From: Ferruginibacter paludis
GTDB taxonomy: Bacteria; Bacteroidota; Bacteroidia; Chitinophagales; Chitinophagaceae
Assembly: GCF_030409685.1 (NCBI RefSeq)
Contig: NZ_JAUFQJ010000015.1
Span: 124,001 to 188,000 of the forward strand
Reading direction: 5' to 3'
Length of the DNA stretch: 64,000 bases
Made by a program: the position numbers and the translations under genes. The first letter of the stretch is position 1, and each line of letters starts with the position of its first letter. The notes under the pieces were generated by a model. The model searched no databases. It saw only the letters and a list, made by a program, of their open reading frames with translations, and had not been told where the DNA came from. Positions 17,499 through 25,083 of the stretch are shown piece by piece.

Positions 17499-18230
17499 TT
17501 AAAATCTTGTATCAATAAATAAAGGTAACATGGCCCTCCAGGTTGGCCAGTCGTGTTTCCATTCATTGCCCCAAACACTCAGCTCATAATTAATTCCTTT
17601 ATTATATAAAATTCCGGCAAAGTTTTTAGCTGCTTCAGGATCTTCATAATCGCCGCAACCGGTTAAAATGTGAATATGATGGCTGCCGCGTATTTGCTCC
17701 AGGATGCGGTGGTCTGTAAGATTCGGCATATACATGGCCGGGGAATTAAAATAAACCTGTTCATCGTAAAAACCTTTGGTATATTCTCTCAGGTCGTACA
17801 CACCGCTCATAGCAATTACGCCGTCAATCAAATCCGGCCTTTTTAAGAATAGATTCATGCCATGCAATGCACCAAACGATGCTCCGGAGACAATCACCGG
17901 TGTTTCCTGCGAAGTAGCATTTTTTATAAAAGGAATCACTTCATTGAAAATGTATTCATTAAACCTGTTATGATTGATGGCTTTATGTTCGCCCTGCATG
18001 CCCGGATGCATCCAGCTTTCCGTATTCATGCTGTTAACGGAAAATACTTTTACTTTTCCCCCATTGATGTGCGGGGCCAGGGAATTGATTAACTGAAAGC
18101 GTTCATATTCCAGGTAGTCCGCCGCTGCAGTAGGAATCAATAATAAAGCAAAACCATAATCTCCATATTGAGCAATGGGCATTTCTCTTTGTAATGCAGG
18201 GCTGTACCAGCTGCTAAGTTCTCTCTTCAT
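17499..18230 (-). CDS. Alpha/beta-hydrolase esterase (esterase D-like)
   Basis: 243 residues with no signal peptide. The nucleophile elbow is GASFG (S118); the acid is probably in TGCGDYEDPE (about 200) and the histidine in WKHDWPTWRAMLP near the C-terminus. The order and spacing match the putative esterase family (COG4947/esterase D type). It acts on small esters in the cytoplasm. It starts 74 bp downstream of the parA gene on the same strand. Confidence 0.85.
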   Translation of the reverse strand: MKRELSSWYSPALQREMPIAQYGDYGFALLLIPTAAADYLEYERFQLINSLAPHINGGKVKVFSVNSMNTESWMHPGMQGEHKAINHNRFNEYIFNEVIPFIKNATSQETPVIVSGASFGALHGMNLFLKRPDLIDGVIAMSGVYDLREYTKGFYDEQVYFNSPAMYMPNLTDHRILEQIRGSHHIHILTGCGDYEDPEAAKNFAGILYNKGINYELSVWGNEWKHDWPTWRAMLPLFIDTRF

Positions 18231-18304
18231 AATATTTTTTGTGGGATGCAGCCAAATGCGCTGCTATAATCCTTATTGGATAGCTGGACGTTGTTATTAG
18301 ATAA

Positions 18305-19048
18305 TTATTCTACTACTCCTTCCTTAATTTCGGTCCACAAATCGCGGTAAGATTTGGCGGCATAACTGCTGGGTGCAAACTCTTCAATCGGCTGTCGATG
18401 GATGCCCATTTTTTCGACATCAGACAAATAAGGAATATAATTTTGGAAAAACCTTTTGTCTTTGTACAAGTGTTCCATTATTTCGTTGTGCATATTTTTA
18501 CGTAAATCAGCCATCGTAAAAAAACACATTAGTTTGGTACTGTCAAGGTCTTTTTCCTTAAAATAATCTTTTACCATATTGTAGGTACGGATAGAAAGTG
18601 TGGTGGGGATAATAGGCATTAACACTACATCTGCAGCATGAAAAATATTTTCACTCAATGCACTGAAACCGGGCGGGCAATCAATAAATACAAAATCATA
18701 TTCTTTTTCCAGTTGCTTCAAAATTCCCTTCAACCTGCTTTTTTGCCCTTTCATTTCTTCTACCATTATATCAAAACTTTTTACTGCATTGTCGCTGCCA
18801 ATAATTTCCAGGTTGTCATATTCAGTAGCTAATATAGCGGTGCCAAGATCAGCATCTTTACTGATAAGGCTTTTTATTCCATGCGCATCTTTAGGTTTAA
18901 CCTTATAATAAAAAGTAGTGGATCCCTGCGGATCAATATCCCATAATAATGTTTTAAAACCATCTTTTGCTGCCAGGTAAGCGAGATTTACGCAGGATGC
19001 GGTTTTGCCAACGCCGCCCTTTAAATTGTAGAGTGCTACTGTAATCAT
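18305..19048 (-). CDS. ParA-family ATPase without a ParB partner
   Basis: 247 residues. The deviant Walker A KGGVGKT is at residues 10-16, the Walker B-type FIDCPPG about 120-126, and a DPQGS switch segment about 39-43. Such ATPases position chromosomes, plasmids or protein complexes. No parB, parS or plasmid replication gene is nearby and the gene sits among chromosomal genes, so it is an orphan ParA, perhaps for placing a protein cluster (inference). Confidence 0.9.
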   Translation of the reverse strand: MITVALYNLKGGVGKTASCVNLAYLAAKDGFKTLLWDIDPQGSTTFYYKVKPKDAHGIKSLISKDADLGTAILATEYDNLEIIGSDNAVKSFDIMVEEMKGQKSRLKGILKQLEKEYDFVFIDCPPGFSALSENIFHAADVVLMPIIPTTLSIRTYNMVKDYFKEKDLDSTKLMCFFTMADLRKNMHNEIMEHLYKDKRFFQNYIPYLSDVEKMGIHRQPIEEFAPSSYAAKSYRDLWTEIKEGVVE

Positions 19049-19078
19049 AAAATAGATTTATTTTATTAAGGGATAGAT

Positions 19079-19222
19079 ATGAAAGGTAGTAAATTATTTA
19101 AAACGGAAAAGCTGTTATTTATTGTTTTGAATATTATTTGTTTTCATATACTGTTGTTTGGAGAACTGGATTCAAGCGCTTACAACGGGTATTTTTATCT
19201 AAATCCGTGGTCAGATAGATAG
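19079..19222 (+). CDS. Possible 47-residue membrane peptide
   Basis: In the 428-bp gap between parA and the T9SS gene, ATG 19079 opens a 47-codon frame. It has a basic start (MKGSKLFKTEK), one hydrophobic helix (LLFIVLNIICFHILLFG) and a polar, aromatic tail. AAGGG lies about 9 bases upstream. The composition looks protein-like but no homology can be shown. The remaining 250 bases of the gap show AT-rich sequence and no further gene. Confidence 0.35.
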   Translation: MKGSKLFKTEKLLFIVLNIICFHILLFGELDSSAYNGYFYLNPWSDR

Positions 19223-19476
19223 TAGTCAAAGACAAAAATGAAAATGTAAAGGGCCGATCTTCAGGCTTTAGGGCCTGGCCATAAAAAAATGGCATCAGTT
19301 TACTATTTTATAATGATAGAGCGCCTTAGTTATATCATTTAGGTAAGCTTGGATATAGATTTTACCTGATAGGTAATCAGTATGTTATTCACTGGATAGC
19401 AGATTAAAAATGTTCAATTAAAAAAATCATTTTTTTACTTTTTATTTGATAATTTTATTATGTCTAAACTAACCCC

Positions 19477-20376
19477 ATGCGTAAATTATACCTCCTCATT
19501 TTTCTCACAACATATTTCAGTACGGTCCGCTCGCAAAATATTACTGTGACGGGTGAGTGTATAAATAGCCCTGCTTTATTAAACAAGATCGCCGATGTTG
19601 ATGGCAAAGTAGCTTATGAGGGAACCGGAACAGTGGATGGTAATGTGGGTGTTGTGATAGATGTATATTGGATAGGGGCACCTGATAATGTATGGGTGGT
19701 TGCTTTTGACGGCCAGCCTTACTTTCAGAACTCATGCAATACCATCGCACCTCCCGGTACAGGAAATGCTGCTTGTTTATGGTCAGCAGTCAGCGGGCAA
19801 ACGTGCACCGGAGGAACAGCATTAGCCGTTACCGGATCAGGTGTTTTGCCAATTACCATCAGCAACTTTACAGCAGGTATTAACAATAACCAGGTTACTT
19901 TAAAATGGAAAACTGCCAGCGAGAATAATAACAAAGGTTTTGAAATTCAAAGAAGCCAGGATGGTTTAAACTGGGATGTGCTTGGATTTGTTAGCGGCAA
20001 CATTAATTCTTCTGTTGAAAAAAAATATGAATTTGTTGATATGAATCCTCTTTCCGGTACTGGCTTCTACAGACTTCGCCAGGTAGACCAGGATGAAAAA
20101 TTCAGTTATTCAGCAGTGGCTTCAGTTAAATATTTAAAAGCCAATTTTTATTCAATTATCCGCAATAACGGCAACAATCGTTACCAGCTAAATATTGAAC
20201 CAGCAACGCAACCGGTAAATCTTTCAGTAATTGATGCCGGAGGAAAGAAACTGATGACTAAATCAGGGGTCGCCGGTATTCAATATATTGATATCAGCCA
20301 TTTCCCGTCCGGTATTTATTTGCTGCAGATAGCAAAGGGTACTACAACATTTACAGAGAAGCTGATTAAATTTTAA
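19477..20376 (+). CDS. Secreted protein with T9SS type A sorting domain
   Basis: 299 residues. Signal peptide (1-19), a roughly 95-residue N-terminal domain with four cysteines, the common linker LPITISNFTAGINNNQVTLKW introducing a fibronectin-like sandwich (about 125-210), and a C-terminal sorting domain (about 215-299) ending FPSGIYLLQIAKGTTTFTEK. The C-terminus is recognised by the type IX secretion machine, which exports and anchors cargo on the outer surface. The N-terminal domain is probably the working part; I do not recognise it. The next gene starts 4 bases after the stop. Confidence 0.88.
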   Translation: MRKLYLLIFLTTYFSTVRSQNITVTGECINSPALLNKIADVDGKVAYEGTGTVDGNVGVVIDVYWIGAPDNVWVVAFDGQPYFQNSCNTIAPPGTGNAACLWSAVSGQTCTGGTALAVTGSGVLPITISNFTAGINNNQVTLKWKTASENNNKGFEIQRSQDGLNWDVLGFVSGNINSSVEKKYEFVDMNPLSGTGFYRLRQVDQDEKFSYSAVASVKYLKANFYSIIRNNGNNRYQLNIEPATQPVNLSVIDAGGKKLMTKSGVAGIQYIDISHFPSGIYLLQIAKGTTTFTEKLIKF

Positions 20377-20379
20377 AGC

Positions 20380-20976
20380 ATGACTAAGAACCAATATAAC
20401 CGCCGGAACTTTTTAAGTTGTATCGCTATCCTGTCTGCAGGCACAGCAGTGGGATCAACTGTCAACCCATTTATTACTGCAAACAAAAAAGAAGAAGCCC
20501 TTGACAAAAACTGGGAGCGTTTTTGGAAAGAAACAGGGGGGCAAATTTTTAACGGCAAGATCGATTTGAAAAAACAGCAGTTTGTTAACAATACCAGTGG
20601 TCACCATTATCAAAACGGAGGCGTAATCTTCTTTGAAAAAGAAAATCTTTTAGCACAGCCAACCTGGATTTATTGGGGCGATGACCGTACAAATCCAAAA
20701 GATGTTGTAATTACCTTATTTGAAAACAGTGAAACTCAAAAAAAGATTACCAGGTTAAATCGTTTTGAAATAGATGCTGTTTACAGACTCTCGAAAGAAC
20801 ATGCTGCTGATCAGCTTTTACTGACTCATCACAATTCAACAAAGCCTTTAGCTGGTAACATCAGCACGTTTATACAAAACAAAACACTTATTAACAGGCA
20901 TTCCAATACCCAGCACCTGAGCTACTTTAAGGAGCAGTCGTTGGTCTTTCACAAAAAAATTATTTATAACGTTTAA
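20380..20976 (+). CDS. Hypothetical exported protein with twin-arginine-like start
   Basis: 198 residues of unknown family. NRRNFLSCIAIL (7-18) followed by a hydrophobic stretch resembles a Tat signal. The mature part is polar, with GGVIFFEKENLLAQPTWIYWGDD as the most distinctive segment and no catalytic motif that I can see. It is packed 4 bp behind the T9SS gene and 12 bp before the tail-collar gene, so the three are probably one operon and their products may meet at the cell surface (inference). Confidence 0.7.
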   Translation: MTKNQYNRRNFLSCIAILSAGTAVGSTVNPFITANKKEEALDKNWERFWKETGGQIFNGKIDLKKQQFVNNTSGHHYQNGGVIFFEKENLLAQPTWIYWGDDRTNPKDVVITLFENSETQKKITRLNRFEIDAVYRLSKEHAADQLLLTHHNSTKPLAGNISTFIQNKTLINRHSNTQHLSYFKEQSLVFHKKIIYNV

Positions 20977-20987
20977 ACTTTTATTTT

Positions 20988-21509
20988 ATGGATCCTCTTC
21001 TTGCTTCTATTGTACTTTTTGCTGGCAACTTTGCCCCAAGAGGCTGGCTTTTTTGTGAAGGGCAAATACTATCAATTAGTCAAAATACAGCATTGTTTTC
21101 ACTTTTAGGAACCACCTATGGCGGTAACGGCCAAACCACTTTTGCGTTGCCGGATTTAAGGGGCAGGGTTCCTATTCATCCCGGAACAGGACCCGGCTTG
21201 TCAAATTATGTACTTGGAGAAATGGCAGGAACCGAGAACACTACGCTTTTGATCAACAATATGCCTGCGCATAACCATACGTTAAACGCGGTTTCAGACG
21301 CTGGTGATACAGCGGCGCCTGCAGGAGCTTTGCCGGCCAATACCGGCGCTTTAGATAAAGAATACAAAGCAGCTGCCGGAACAGGTGTAGCTATGAAAGC
21401 AACCGCTATAGGAATAACCGGGGGATCTCAACCATTTAGTATTATGCAGCCTTTCCTGGCCTTGAACTATATCATAGCCATAAACGGAGTTTTCCCAAGC
21501 CGCAACTAG
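20988..21509 (+). CDS. Phage tail collar domain protein (microcystin-dependent-protein-like)
   Basis: 173 residues. The tail-collar fold is shown by APRGWLFCEGQILSISQNTALFSLLGTTYGGNGQTTFALPDLRGR in parts (residues about 17-62), NNMPAHNHT (about 93-101) and the C-terminal IMQPFLALNYIIAINGVFP. In phages this fold makes the collar or fibre tip; in bacteria stand-alone copies (Mdp type) are widespread with unclear function. No phage structural or replication gene is near, so it is not prophage evidence. It has no signal peptide of the usual kind. Confidence 0.9.
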   Translation: MDPLLASIVLFAGNFAPRGWLFCEGQILSISQNTALFSLLGTTYGGNGQTTFALPDLRGRVPIHPGTGPGLSNYVLGEMAGTENTTLLINNMPAHNHTLNAVSDAGDTAAPAGALPANTGALDKEYKAAAGTGVAMKATAIGITGGSQPFSIMQPFLALNYIIAINGVFPSRN

Positions 21510-21529
21510 CGGTCATATAAACTGAGCGT

Positions 21530-21571
21530 CGGTTAAGAAAGCATATCACAGTAGATATACTCTCTTAACCG
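21530..21571 (+). terminator. Hairpin after the tail-collar gene
   Basis: CGGTTAAGA (21530-21538) pairs with TCTTAACCG (21563-21571), with an inner TATC/GATA pair. The T-tract is poor, so it may be a partial terminator or RNA-end protector. It separates the tail-collar gene from the LRR gene. Confidence 0.5.
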
Positions 21572-21632
21572 GCAACTCTTCACTCACTTAAACAGTACAA
21601 TTCATAAACCCGGTACAATAAACTTTTTAAAC

Positions 21633-22214
21633 TTGAAAGATTTATTGACACCAGCCGAATGGTGGAAACAGCTGGAACCCCAGTGGAAGGAAACTTTCAA
21701 GTGTTCTGTTTTATTGCATTCCAATGAACCGGATGCAAATGAAATGAACAGGTTGTTTAATACGCAGACACTTCGGTTAGCCGGCCCTAAAGCGCCATTC
21801 CCAAACAGTCAGATTGAGCTAACCAATCTTAATGGGGTAGAAAATTTAGTAAATCTTTCGCTGCTAATTGTAACACACCATAAGATTGTAACGGTAGAAC
21901 CATTGTCAGGTCTGAACCACCTCAAATCATTGTTCCTGTTTAATAATGGTATCACCAGTTTAACTGGCGTTGAAGGACTCATTAACCTGGAAGAACTGTA
22001 TGTGCAGCACAATCAAATTACCTCCATCAAACCCGTTGAACGCCTGGTAAACCTGAAGGAGTTTTATATACACGACAACTGCATATCATCCCTGGAAGGA
22101 TTAACCGAAAATCACGCCGATAAGTTGACAAGACTTGTCTGTCGCCCGAATGAGCAGCTGAAACAAAAAGAAATAATTTGGGCTGAACGGGAGCTGGGTA
22201 TTATTTGCCGTTGA
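21633..22214 (+). CDS. Leucine-rich repeat protein
   Basis: 193 residues from a TTG start; the next ATG lies 27 codons inside and would lose the conserved N-terminal cap (LTPAEWWKQLEPQWKETF). About four LRR units of 22 residues follow (for example LSGLNHLKSLFLFNNGITSL and VEGLINLEELYVQHNQITSI), of the SDS22/internalin type. A capping helix ends the protein. No signal peptide, so it is probably a cytoplasmic binding protein. It ends 36 bp before the sulfotransferase and is likely cotranscribed, suggesting a role in recognising a partner of that enzyme (inference). Confidence 0.8.
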   Translation: MKDLLTPAEWWKQLEPQWKETFKCSVLLHSNEPDANEMNRLFNTQTLRLAGPKAPFPNSQIELTNLNGVENLVNLSLLIVTHHKIVTVEPLSGLNHLKSLFLFNNGITSLTGVEGLINLEELYVQHNQITSIKPVERLVNLKEFYIHDNCISSLEGLTENHADKLTRLVCRPNEQLKQKEIIWAERELGIICR

Positions 22215-22250
22215 TTTCAGTCAACAAAAATTGGAAGATTATATTTGCCC

Positions 22251-23228
22251 ATGAGTGTTTACGCAAATGCCGAAATAAACGACTGGCTTCCCTGGAAACT
22301 ATTAAATCATACAACCGAACCAGCCTGCAACTGGCTTTATACCGGCGACAAAAGTTTTACTGAACCATTTTTTGATGACACCATTTCCATTTGCAGAAGA
22401 ATGGAAAATAATTGCAAATCTTTTAAGCCGGTTAGCAGTTTGTCGTTAATGTCAGAATGGGCAAATGGTGCAGATGCCCTGTCTCCTACCGCCATTATCT
22501 TTCATGTCTCCCGCTGCGGTTCTACACTCTTATCTCAATTACTCAGTTTGGATGAAAATAATTTAGCACTTTCTGAAGTGCCATTTTTTGATGATATGCT
22601 TCGGCTTCCCTTTAAAAATAAAACATACAACAATCTGATGGCAGCCAGATTTTTGAAGGCCGCTGTAACCTTATACGGTCGTAAAAAAACGGGTAATGAA
22701 AAACACCTTTTTATTAAAACGGACAGCTGGCATATTCATTTTTACGAGTCATTGAGGTCGTTATATCCTGCAGTACCGTTTATTTTTTTGTATCGAAATC
22801 CATGGGAAGTTGTTCTTTCCCAGCGAAGGCAACGCGGTATGCATGCTGTACCCGGTGTTATTGAACCTGCTATTTTTGGTTTTTCAAACCAGCAGATAAA
22901 TCTACATGACCTGGATTATTACATGACAAAAGTTTTGGAAGGCTATTTCAATAAATTGATTGAAATAGTACAGGCCGATAAGCAGGTTTTGCTGGTTAAC
23001 TATAATGAAGGTTTAGACAACATTTTTTCAAAAATGTATGCTTTGCTAGGACTAGAGATAGATGTAAAAATGCGGTCGCAACTAACTCAACGCACCCTCT
23101 TTCACGCAAAGCATCCACAGCGATTATTTAAAGAAGAAAACAGGGAAGAAAAGGCACCAACTTACCTGTCGCCTGTGCTGGATTTATACAATCAATTGGA
23201 TGTAATACGCCTGACTACGTTTGGATGA
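22251..23228 (+). CDS. Sulfotransferase family protein
   Basis: 325 residues from ATG 22251. The 5'-phosphosulfate loop is VSRCGSTLLS (86-95), the usual signature for binding PAPS, and PFIFLYRNPWEVVLSQRRQ (near residue 180) is the 3'-phosphate-binding segment with the arginine and serine. Such enzymes transfer sulfate to hydroxyls of glycans, lipids or tyrosines. No signal peptide, so the acceptor is modified in the cytoplasm. The adjacent convergent gene encodes APS kinase, which makes PAPS. The frame can extend two codons to a TTG, but ATG is preferred. Confidence 0.85.
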   Translation: MSVYANAEINDWLPWKLLNHTTEPACNWLYTGDKSFTEPFFDDTISICRRMENNCKSFKPVSSLSLMSEWANGADALSPTAIIFHVSRCGSTLLSQLLSLDENNLALSEVPFFDDMLRLPFKNKTYNNLMAARFLKAAVTLYGRKKTGNEKHLFIKTDSWHIHFYESLRSLYPAVPFIFLYRNPWEVVLSQRRQRGMHAVPGVIEPAIFGFSNQQINLHDLDYYMTKVLEGYFNKLIEIVQADKQVLLVNYNEGLDNIFSKMYALLGLEIDVKMRSQLTQRTLFHAKHPQRLFKEENREEKAPTYLSPVLDLYNQLDVIRLTTFG

Positions 23229-23742
23229 AATTCGAAACATAATTAATTAATTGTTCGCTGCATTCTTCAATGGAATTTTCACTTGTATCTACTATCAAGT
23301 CGGCTTGTACAGGTATTTCATAGGGATCATTTACGCCAGTAAGATTCCACAGCTTATCCGGGTGATCGTCAGGTAAAAGCGCCTTCCTGTAAAGTCCTTT
23401 AGGATCTCTTTTTGTAAGAACTGAAAGGCTGCAGGTTACCCAGATAATTTTAGCTCCATATTGTTTGACAAGTTCAACCCGCAGATCTTCAAATGGATTG
23501 ATAGCAGCAACGATGGCAATGATGCCTTGCCTGTTTTTATCATAGGCTATCCGGCAAAGGCGTTGTATATTTTCCCTTCTGTCGTCAGCAGAAAAAGAAA
23601 GATCAGTGTTCATTGTTTTGCGATAAACATCTCCGTCAATCACTTCGGCGGCAATGTTTAAAGCTGATAGTTTTGATAATAATCTTTCAGCCAGTGTAGA
23701 TTTCCCTGCACCCGACAAACCCGTCAACAGGAGCATTAGCAT
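23215..23742 (-). CDS. cysC: Adenylyl-sulfate (APS) kinase
   Basis: 175 residues. P-loop GLSGAGKST (8-16), then VIDGDVYR (36-43), DRRENIQRLCRIA (55-67) and the substrate segment KRDPKGLYRKAL (111-122), all typical of CysC. It phosphorylates APS to PAPS. No ATP sulfurylase or sulfite-reduction genes are in the window, so the likely use of PAPS is sulfation. It overlaps the end of the sulfotransferase gene by 14 bp on the opposite strand. Confidence 0.9.
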   Translation of the reverse strand: MLMLLLTGLSGAGKSTLAERLLSKLSALNIAAEVIDGDVYRKTMNTDLSFSADDRRENIQRLCRIAYDKNRQGIIAIVAAINPFEDLRVELVKQYGAKIIWVTCSLSVLTKRDPKGLYRKALLPDDHPDKLWNLTGVNDPYEIPVQADLIVDTSENSIEECSEQLINYVSNFIQT

Positions 23743-23801
23743 GATCTATGATTGTTATAAAACTTCGGGAACATTTTAAATAATTTTGAATTAGTCTATT
23801 G

Positions 23802-24296
23802 TTAGTCTCGCAGCCATTTTATCATGAAAGGATAGGTATTGGTATCAACCGGATTTTTTGAAGTCGTTGTCATTCCCAGCCATTGCAAAACGGGTACACC
23901 AAAATAATTTCCCTTTGCAAAATTGTCTACTATTGATTCAGCGCCCCCTTTATATCCTTGTTCATGAAAAACAAAATACGGATCGATTTCTAAATGAATA
24001 CAGGCTGCGTAACTCCAGGCTATCGCCATCATTTCTTCCGAAGCTGCGTCTTTTCGCTGACCAATATTTTCGCCTTGCAATAAACTCCGTTCGGCTGAAG
24101 AAACAACTGCGATATGGGCAGCCTCGTGAAACAGGTCACCGGGATATTTTACTTTCGTTTTATCAATGACTATTTTTCCATCCGCAATTAAAAACCCGGG
24201 AAGAAAGCAGGCCTCGTCTTTTAAATCTTCATATAATGTTTCGATGCCTATTTCGTTTACAAAGCTTACGGCTTTTTCAAATAGTAAGTTATCCAT
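23802..24296 (-). CDS. Putative zinc-metalloprotease-like protein (HEAAH motif)
   Basis: 164 residues, no signal peptide. KYPGDLFHEAAHIAVVSS carries HEAAH at 57-61, the zincin HExxH pattern, and glutamates in ASEEMMAIAWSYA about 25 residues later could supply the third ligand. The C-terminal half (GGAESIVDNFAKGNYFGVPVLQWLGM) is conserved-looking but unknown to me. It starts 2 bp downstream of the hydroxylase gene stop, so the two are almost certainly one transcript. Peptidase activity is only inferred from the motif. Confidence 0.65.
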   Translation of the reverse strand: MDNLLFEKAVSFVNEIGIETLYEDLKDEACFLPGFLIADGKIVIDKTKVKYPGDLFHEAAHIAVVSSAERSLLQGENIGQRKDAASEEMMAIAWSYAACIHLEIDPYFVFHEQGYKGGAESIVDNFAKGNYFGVPVLQWLGMTTTSKNPVDTNTYPFMIKWLRD

Positions 24297-24298
24297 TT

Positions 24299-25012
24299 TT
24301 AGTTACTGTCGTTTTCCATTTTATTTGCCAGGTCAAGCGATACAGGCGTTGCTATCATTCTGAGCTGATGTATTATTTTGGCTTTATCGGCGGCGTTATA
24401 GGATTTTTTAGCTGGCATCTCAGTGCACTCCTCTGTCAACTCTGCCTGGTTATTAATTAGACCCTTTACCCAATTATTTACTTTACAATCAATAACAAGG
24501 TGAATACGGTTGGTGGCGCCGGAGTTATTTACCCGGTGCCTGAGCGATAGATTCAGGTACCAGCATTCTCCCTCATCCATCGGAATCTGTTCTTCTTCAA
24601 TAAAAAATGCCACGTCGCTGTTAGTAAGAACAGGGATGTGAAATCTTGCTTCACCTTCCTCTAAACTCATCTCATAATCGCTGTGTTCTTTAATGCTGGC
24701 ACCTGCGTTTAAATTCATCAGGCGTACCGACATTTTTTCACACTTAAAATAATTGAGCACAGATGCTAAATACGGGCAATCGTTTAGAAGAGTCGTATCC
24801 TCGTACTGCATGTTTGTCTGTAAAGAACAACTGTGGATAGCGATGTTATTTTCTATACTACCGTTCAAAGACCGGAGTGGTAAAATTGTCCAACTGCCTT
24901 CGTAATGCTTTTCATTATAATGAGGTTTCCAAAAATTTGCTTCAAGCCTGTTCACTTCCTCTTGCATCTGCTGCACATCAAACCGCTGTTTTATTCTGCT
25001 GTATTTTATCAT
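24299..25012 (-). CDS. Aspartyl/asparaginyl beta-hydroxylase family protein
   Basis: 237 residues, a 2-oxoglutarate/Fe(II) dioxygenase of the Asp_Arg_Hydrox type. Iron ligands are probably H110 with D112 (SIKEHSDYE) and H159; R169 would bind 2-oxoglutarate (RHRVNNSGATNRIHLVID in parts). The ten-residue H-to-R spacing is that of human AspH. FHIPVLTNSD (124-133) is the family core strand. It would hydroxylate an Asp/Asn side chain or a related amino-acid substrate. It shares an operon with the HEAAH protein, and sits beside sulfation genes. Confidence 0.87.
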   Translation of the reverse strand: MIKYSRIKQRFDVQQMQEEVNRLEANFWKPHYNEKHYEGSWTILPLRSLNGSIENNIAIHSCSLQTNMQYEDTTLLNDCPYLASVLNYFKCEKMSVRLMNLNAGASIKEHSDYEMSLEEGEARFHIPVLTNSDVAFFIEEEQIPMDEGECWYLNLSLRHRVNNSGATNRIHLVIDCKVNNWVKGLINNQAELTEECTEMPAKKSYNAADKAKIIHQLRMIATPVSLDLANKMENDSN

Positions 25013-25083
25013 TGCTGTGCTAACAATTTGGGGAGTTCCTTTTTGATGTTACCAGATTGCTTTTTTAGATAACTGAACAGAGC

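Noticed and set aside
20988..21509. Prophage remnant
   Set aside because: Only the tail-collar fold is present; no capsid, terminase, portal, integrase or lysis genes in the neighbourhood.
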